Positions 58,358 to 61,729 of a stretch of 61,729 nt of DNA are shown here, one piece after another. This DNA is from Xanthobacteraceae bacterium. GTDB taxonomy: Bacteria; Pseudomonadota; Alphaproteobacteria; Rhizobiales; Xanthobacteraceae. The notes under the pieces are model-generated. The model worked only from the letters and a program-made list of their open reading frames with translations. It was not told the origin of the DNA and ran no database searches. Position 1 is the stretch's first letter. Each line of letters starts with the position of its first letter. The DNA lies in contig JAIESC010000154.1 of the NCBI GenBank assembly GCA_019746355.1, positions 1 through 61,729 of the forward strand, in the 5' to 3' direction. The translations under genes and the position numbers were made by a program.

Positions 58358-58406
58358 TGTTCTGGATTCCGGGCCCGCCGCTTCGCGGCGTCCCGGAATG
58401 ACCGTG
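58358..58406. repeat. Single REP-like unit
   Basis: One unit (CTGGATTCCGGGCCCGCC...TCCCGGAATGACCG) with inner hairpin GCCGCTTCGCGGC, without an inverted partner nearby; the nearest copy is at 59816-59861, same orientation. Confidence 0.8.
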
Positions 58407-58440
58407 TGATAGTTTTCAGGCCCGTAGATGGGGTAACGGG

Positions 58441-59292
58441 CTAATCCGATCGGAGTGGCATTGGGGGCCGGGGGATTGGCGCGTGAGAGTCTGGAGAGTT
58501 TGTGGATGCGGAGGGCTGCTGGACCTGGGCCGCTGCACGGGCCGGTTCAGGCGGCGTTGCACTCGGCGTTGCACTCGATGCGGGCTTCCTCGGCGTCGCA
58601 GCGCGTGGCGGCGGTGGCAAGGGCGGCTGCCTGACAGCTTTCTCTTTTGCCTGGACCTCGGCAAGTTTACGCGTCGTCTCCTCCTGCTTGTCGGCCAGCT
58701 GCTGCACCAATGCGCGCAGCGTTGCGAGCTCATGCACGGCCGCGTCTAGACGTTGATTCAACTGCTCGGTCGAGACCGTCTCGGTGGAGCTGGGGCTCAC
58801 ACCGATGGACGGCGCCTCCTGCGCTGCGGCTTTGGACGAGTCTTCCGTCGCGGCATTGGCCTCCTCAACTTTTGCCAGCGGCGGAGCGGGCTGGGATGGT
58901 GGCTGCTCCGGCACGACATCCTGGATGTCGGCCGCTGCCCGACTTGCGTCCGCATCAAGGTAACGGTGGCCCGCCGCTCCCGCTGCAATGATGATCAGGG
59001 CACCGAAAAAAACGCAGATACGAACGCGATCACCAGACCACGGTTTGCGTGGTTGCCTTGTCCTGGCGAGAAGCCGCAATTCCTCAACGGGTACGACCGG
59101 CTCATTCAGATTGCCGCTGTTGCCGATCGGCTTGCTGGCGTCGCCAACCGGCCGTTTTTGCGGGGGCTCATCCGACTGCACGAAAATCGAGGGCGGAACC
59201 TTGTTCGCAGGCAGATCCTGGCTGCTTGTCTCAGGAGCAAGCTTGGGAGCAAGCTTGCCGGGCGGTCGTGCAACCAACAGCGGGACATTCAT
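58441..59292 (-). CDS. Pro/Ala-rich single-pass membrane protein with coiled coil
   Basis: A 283-residue protein: a Pro-rich cytoplasmic part, one membrane helix (VRICVFFGALIIIAAGAAG, about 90-108), then a periplasmic part with a coiled coil (LNQRLDAAVHELATLRALVQ) and a Pro-rich C-terminal tail. The ATG has a strong GGGGAGG site. Similar proteins are common in Bradyrhizobiaceae, but I know no function. Confidence 0.72.
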   Translation of the reverse strand: MNVPLLVARPPGKLAPKLAPETSSQDLPANKVPPSIFVQSDEPPQKRPVGDASKPIGNSGNLNEPVVPVEELRLLARTRQPRKPWSGDRVRICVFFGALIIIAAGAAGHRYLDADASRAAADIQDVVPEQPPSQPAPPLAKVEEANAATEDSSKAAAQEAPSIGVSPSSTETVSTEQLNQRLDAAVHELATLRALVQQLADKQEETTRKLAEVQAKEKAVRQPPLPPPPRAATPRKPASSATPSATPPEPARAAAQVQQPSASTNSPDSHAPIPRPPMPLRSD

Positions 59293-59945
59293 AACGCCTC
59301 CCCGTTCTGGAGATTTTTTGTTCGAGCCATCGCGACCATGGCTGGTGGTTTGCTTCGCTTCCGCGAAGTGCGCTTGTCTCGACCAGATGCAAGGAAGCCC
59401 AGGGCTCCTCCGCCTGGATTCAATGGGGGCGGCGCGGCGCCGCGTTGGCGCAAATATGAAATTCTCGCGTCACGTGACAGCAACGCTGATGCAGCGGAAA
59501 CCGCACAGGACCGCTCCGGTCAGCCGGTGCGCGCCCGGTATCATTTGAGGGTCTCCCCCAAACCATACGAGATTGCCCAAGCTCGCCCGGAAAAGCGCCG
59601 AAACCCGGATCGCGCGACTGAGTTGCACCAGGGATCAAGTGCGGCCGGGTCGGTTAGCCTTTGGCAAAGTTCCGGGTCGGCATCCTGGAATGACCGCGGA
59701 GAGTTTTTCAGCAACCCCAGCGCTTGTTGCGCTCTGATCGCAGCGGCGTGTGAACGACAGCGGCGCGCGCTGCGCGGGAGCTCGCGAATCCAGAAAGGCA
59801 GAAAACCCCGATGTGTCTGGATTCCGGGCCCGCCGCTTCGCGGCGTCCCGGAATGACCGCGTGCGAATTTTCAGCAAACTGCTATCCAGGACGCCGTCGC
59901 ACGGCTTACGAACCGACGCTATTCGTCCCTCACGGCAACGCCCCT
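59293..59945. other. 653-bp gene-free stretch
   Basis: No coding frame can be supported. It contains degenerate REP-like sequence (about 59670-59705) and a good unit at 59816-59861 (GTCTGGATTCCGGGCCCGCC...GGAATGACCG). Confidence 0.6.
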
Positions 59946-60257
59946 TCAGCGGGCTTTCGCGACTCGCTTTGCGGCACCGGCTCTAGTTCGCCGCGTCGCC
60001 CGCGATCCAGGGACCGGTTTGAAAGCGTCGCTCAGATGTTGCAGCCGCAGTGCCGGCCGCCTGGGCAAACGGACGACCAGATCCAACTCGCCGCCGATCG
60101 CCTGCACGTAGCTTCGCAGCGTCGAAAGATACATGTCGGTTTGCTGCTCAATCTTCGACACAGAGGGCTGCTTGATCTTCAGCGCACTGGCGACGTCGGC
60201 CTGCGCCTTGCCCGCGACACGCCGAAGCTCGCGCAAGCTCTCGATCTCCGCTTTCAT
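59946..60257 (-). CDS. XRE-type HTH (HigA-like) antitoxin, 5' frameshifted
   Basis: A 103-residue protein from MKAEIESLREL with an XRE helix-turn-helix (QADVASALKIKQPSVSKIEQ) and the HigA-like continuation YLSTLRSYVQAIGGELDL. Upstream, the plus-one frame encodes MGRNLNQVLADLPADRR, the usual beginning of this family, from 60334; one missing base near 60287 separates it. The HTH may still be made from the internal ATG. No intact toxin gene precedes it; 60335-60420 may hold a toxin remnant. Confidence 0.7.
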   Translation of the reverse strand: MKAEIESLRELRRVAGKAQADVASALKIKQPSVSKIEQQTDMYLSTLRSYVQAIGGELDLVVRLPRRPALRLQHLSDAFKPVPGSRATRRTRAGAAKRVAKAR

Positions 60258-60479
60258 CTCGCGATAGCGTGCGTCGACCAGCGCCGGCGATCGGCCGGCA
60301 GGTCGGCGAGAACCTGGTTCAGGTTTCGGCCCATCTCACTTTTCCTTCTCCTTCCTTGTCCCAGCCTTCAGCAATTGCAAATGCGCCGAGAAGCAGCGCG
60401 TCCTGGTGCACCGGAGTCGGCGCTTCGTCCTAAGAAGTTTAATCCGTTGACGCATCACAGGAATTCAAGCGCGTACGAC

Positions 60480-60495
60480 ATTCCATCGATGGAAT
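60480..60495. promoter_or_regulatory. HigA operator O1
   Basis: Perfect 16-bp palindrome ATTCCATCGATGGAAT. It shares the ATTCC-N6-GGAAT pattern with O2, whose centre is 29 bp downstream. Confidence 0.75.
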
Positions 60496-60500
60496 AAACC

Positions 60501-60529
60501 TTGACGATATTCCATAGACGGAATATATT
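60501..60529 (+). promoter_or_regulatory. Toxin-antitoxin promoter, probably leaderless
   Basis: TTGACG (60501-60506), a 17-bp spacer and TATATT (60524-60529) form a near-consensus sigma-70 promoter. Transcription should start about 7 bp later, at the toxin ATG (60535), so the mRNA would have no leader. O2 occupies the spacer. Confidence 0.75.
60507..60526. promoter_or_regulatory. HigA operator O2
   Basis: ATATTCC / GGAATAT arms around ATAGAC, overlapping the -10 element. Binding there would block RNA polymerase, as expected for autorepression by the antitoxin. Confidence 0.75.
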
Positions 60530-60534
60530 GCGGC

Positions 60535-60900
60535 ATGGGGCAGTGGAACGTCGAGTACACCGACGAATTCGGAGAATGGTGGAACGGGCTGACCGAGGAT
60601 CAGCAGGAAGACTTCGCAGCGGTCGTCATGCTGCTGGAAGAGCACGGCCCGCAGCTTCCATTTCCTCATTCGTCAGGCATCAAAGGATCGAAGCACGCTC
60701 ACATGCGCGAACTTCGCGTACAGAGCGGCGGCAAGCCGTTGCGGGGCTTCTATGCCTTTGATCCAAGGCGGACCGCAATCCTGCTGATTGGCGGCGACAA
60801 AACAGGAGAGGATCGTTTCTACAAGGAGATGATACCCGTCGCCGACAATCTCTATGACGACTATATCGCGGAACTGCGAAAGGAAGGGTTGCTCAAATGA
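60535..60900 (+). CDS. higB: HigB/RelE-like toxin (phage Gp49-like family)
   Basis: A 121-residue type II toxin: VEYTDEFGEWWNGLTEDQQE, KHAHMRELRVQSGGKPLRGF and GGDKTGEDRFYKEMIP match the Gp49/HigB family, which cleaves mRNA at the ribosome. The stop overlaps the antitoxin ATG (ATGA). The toxin-first order is that of higBA. Confidence 0.88.
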   Translation: MGQWNVEYTDEFGEWWNGLTEDQQEDFAAVVMLLEEHGPQLPFPHSSGIKGSKHAHMRELRVQSGGKPLRGFYAFDPRRTAILLIGGDKTGEDRFYKEMIPVADNLYDDYIAELRKEGLLK

Positions 60901-61232
60901 CCGGCCATCGTCCATTCAGTGAGCTGACCAAGAAGTTCTCGCCCGAGCGTAAAGCGCGATCGGCTGCCAAACTCAGCGTTCTCAAGGCGGCGATGCCGCT
61001 TGCCGAGCTGCGCCAGGCTCTAGAGCAGTCGCAGCAAGAGCTTGCCCGCGCGATGAAGGTCAATCAACCTGCTGTCGCCAAGCTCGAAAAGCGCGCGGAT
61101 ATGTATGTGAGCAATCTGCGTCGCTATATCGAGGCGCTCGGCGGCTCTCTTGAAATCACCGCACGCTTTCCGAACGGCGCAGTCAACATTACAAATTTCA
61201 GCGATCTAGGAACGCGAAGGGAGTCGAACTAA
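60897..61232 (+). CDS. higA: XRE-family antitoxin HigA
   Basis: A 111-residue protein with an XRE helix-turn-helix (QQELARAMKVNQPAVAKLEK) and the HigA pattern YVSNLRRYIEALGGSLEI. It neutralises the toxin and should repress the promoter through the two ATTCC-N6-GGAAT sites. The gene overlaps the toxin gene by 4 bp. Confidence 0.88.
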   Translation: MTGHRPFSELTKKFSPERKARSAAKLSVLKAAMPLAELRQALEQSQQELARAMKVNQPAVAKLEKRADMYVSNLRRYIEALGGSLEITARFPNGAVNITNFSDLGTRRESN

Positions 61233-61328
61233 GTCCAATCGGTGGTGACGTCGACCGGCTCGGGCAGCGCCTGCAAGAGTTCGACAGGCAAGACCGCGGC
61301 TTGCGGCGGCTAACGATAGCGGGCCGCG

Positions 61329-61622
61329 CTACCGCACCTGGCAATCCACCGAGGTCCGGCCGGCGCGCTTGATCGTCGCCTGCCCGCCCTTCTTCATGCG
61401 GAACACCGTGCCGTCCTTCGAGAAGCGCTGGCTGGTCAGCGAGAAGCGCTTGGGCAGCCGCATCGACTTGCCGTCGAACTGCAGGAACGCGGCCTTGGTT
61501 TCGGGATAGAACCCGACCTCGAAGGTGGCGCCGTCCTTGCACTCGTAGTGGTAATAGGTCTGCGCCTGGGTGGATGCGGAGCCGGCCGCGAGTATCGCAA
61601 GCGTCAGGACGATACGCTTCAT
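61329..61622 (-). CDS. MliC-like C-type lysozyme inhibitor
   Basis: A 97-residue exported protein: signal peptide MKRIVLTLAILAAGSASTQA, then an eight-strand-type domain (YYHYECKDGATFEVGF, RFSKDGTVFRMKKGGQATI) with two Cys for a disulfide. The pattern fits MliC/PliC inhibitors, which protect peptidoglycan from host lysozyme, though the family's SGxxY motif reads TSQRF. A broken copy is at 58026-58320. Confidence 0.75.
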   Translation of the reverse strand: MKRIVLTLAILAAGSASTQAQTYYHYECKDGATFEVGFYPETKAAFLQFDGKSMRLPKRFSLTSQRFSKDGTVFRMKKGGQATIKRAGRTSVDCQVR

Positions 61623-61660
61623 TTCTTTGCCCCTGCTGCCGAAGAAATCCGGGCCGATAG

Positions 61661-61729
61661 GGGTCGGGATCGGCTTTCGCCGACCCCGCCCTCCGAACCG
61701 TACGGGCGGTTTTCCCGCATACGGCTCTC
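61661..61729 (-). ncRNA. Group II intron 3' end (domains V and VI), partial
   Basis: On the minus strand, 61727 to 61695 reads GAGCCGTATGCGGGAAAACC followed by GCCCGTACGGTTC, the 33-34-nt domain V hairpin with the AGC catalytic triad and a GAAA tetraloop. It is followed by a stem of GGGGTCGG / CCGACCCC (about 61690-61661) that fits domain VI and ends in TAT. The rest of the intron, perhaps with its reverse transcriptase, lies beyond the window. Confidence 0.8.

Noticed and set aside
60335..60420. Toxin remnant upstream of the damaged XRE gene
   Set aside because: A short frame is open there, but the residues do not match a toxin family clearly enough to call.

Overview
The window is GC-rich chromosomal DNA from an alphaproteobacterium of the order Rhizobiales (Hyphomicrobiales), most like the Bradyrhizobiaceae/Xanthobacteraceae. 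The evidence is the pckA / chvI-chvG / hprK / PTS-EIIA / HPr / ahcY neighbourhood, the short alphaproteobacterial HprK, and many palindromic intergenic repeats of the type common in that group. No rRNA, tRNA or CRISPR array was seen.

1-11.2 kb: a partial LTxxQ-domain protein with 48-residue repeats, a small membrane protein, and pckA (minus). Then comes a block that separates pckA from chvI, although the two are adjacent in classical rhizobia: two tandem secreted alpha/beta hydrolases, a GH15 glucoamylase/trehalase-like enzyme, a Tat-exported vanadium haloperoxidase-like phosphatase and a HugZ-type FMN protein.

11.4-18 kb: the envelope-stress/carbon block chvI-chvG-hprK-EIIA-HPr, then udgX (minus) and ahcY, divergent around a perfect 20-bp palindrome.

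18-35 kb: an SEL1 protein, a cytoplasmic-looking subtilase preceded by a small propeptide-like protein, a GT39 transferase, a permuted NlpC/P60 protein, a TctC-type binding protein and lepA. Next is a scrap zone holding a lepA 3'-end copy, an EAL-domain fragment and a frameshifted DUF2165 gene. Then a Hint-domain protein with a TPR-glycosyltransferase, a RidA-like protein, a cupredoxin, an L,D-transpeptidase divergent from MepA, and a TSUP permease.

35-51 kb: a GMC oxidoreductase, modABC with a palindromic element between modA and modB, a BtuF-like protein with a DUF6580 membrane protein, a PhaC-like hydrolase, two cation/proton antiporters, a GIY-YIG nuclease inside an inverted pair of REP-like units, a BKACE enzyme, an EamA transporter and an MscS channel.

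51-61.7 kb is an accessory island: a 155-bp element with perfect 19-bp inverted repeats, duplicated Smr-like genes, and a two-gene unit (NACHT-type ATPase with a C-terminal PD-(D/E)XK-like domain, plus a HEPN-like RX4H protein) that is the best candidate for an undescribed defence system. It also has a broken and an intact MliC-like gene, a damaged XRE gene, an intact HigBA-type toxin-antitoxin operon whose promoter lies between and within its operators, and at the right edge the 3' end (domains V and VI) of a group II intron on the minus strand.
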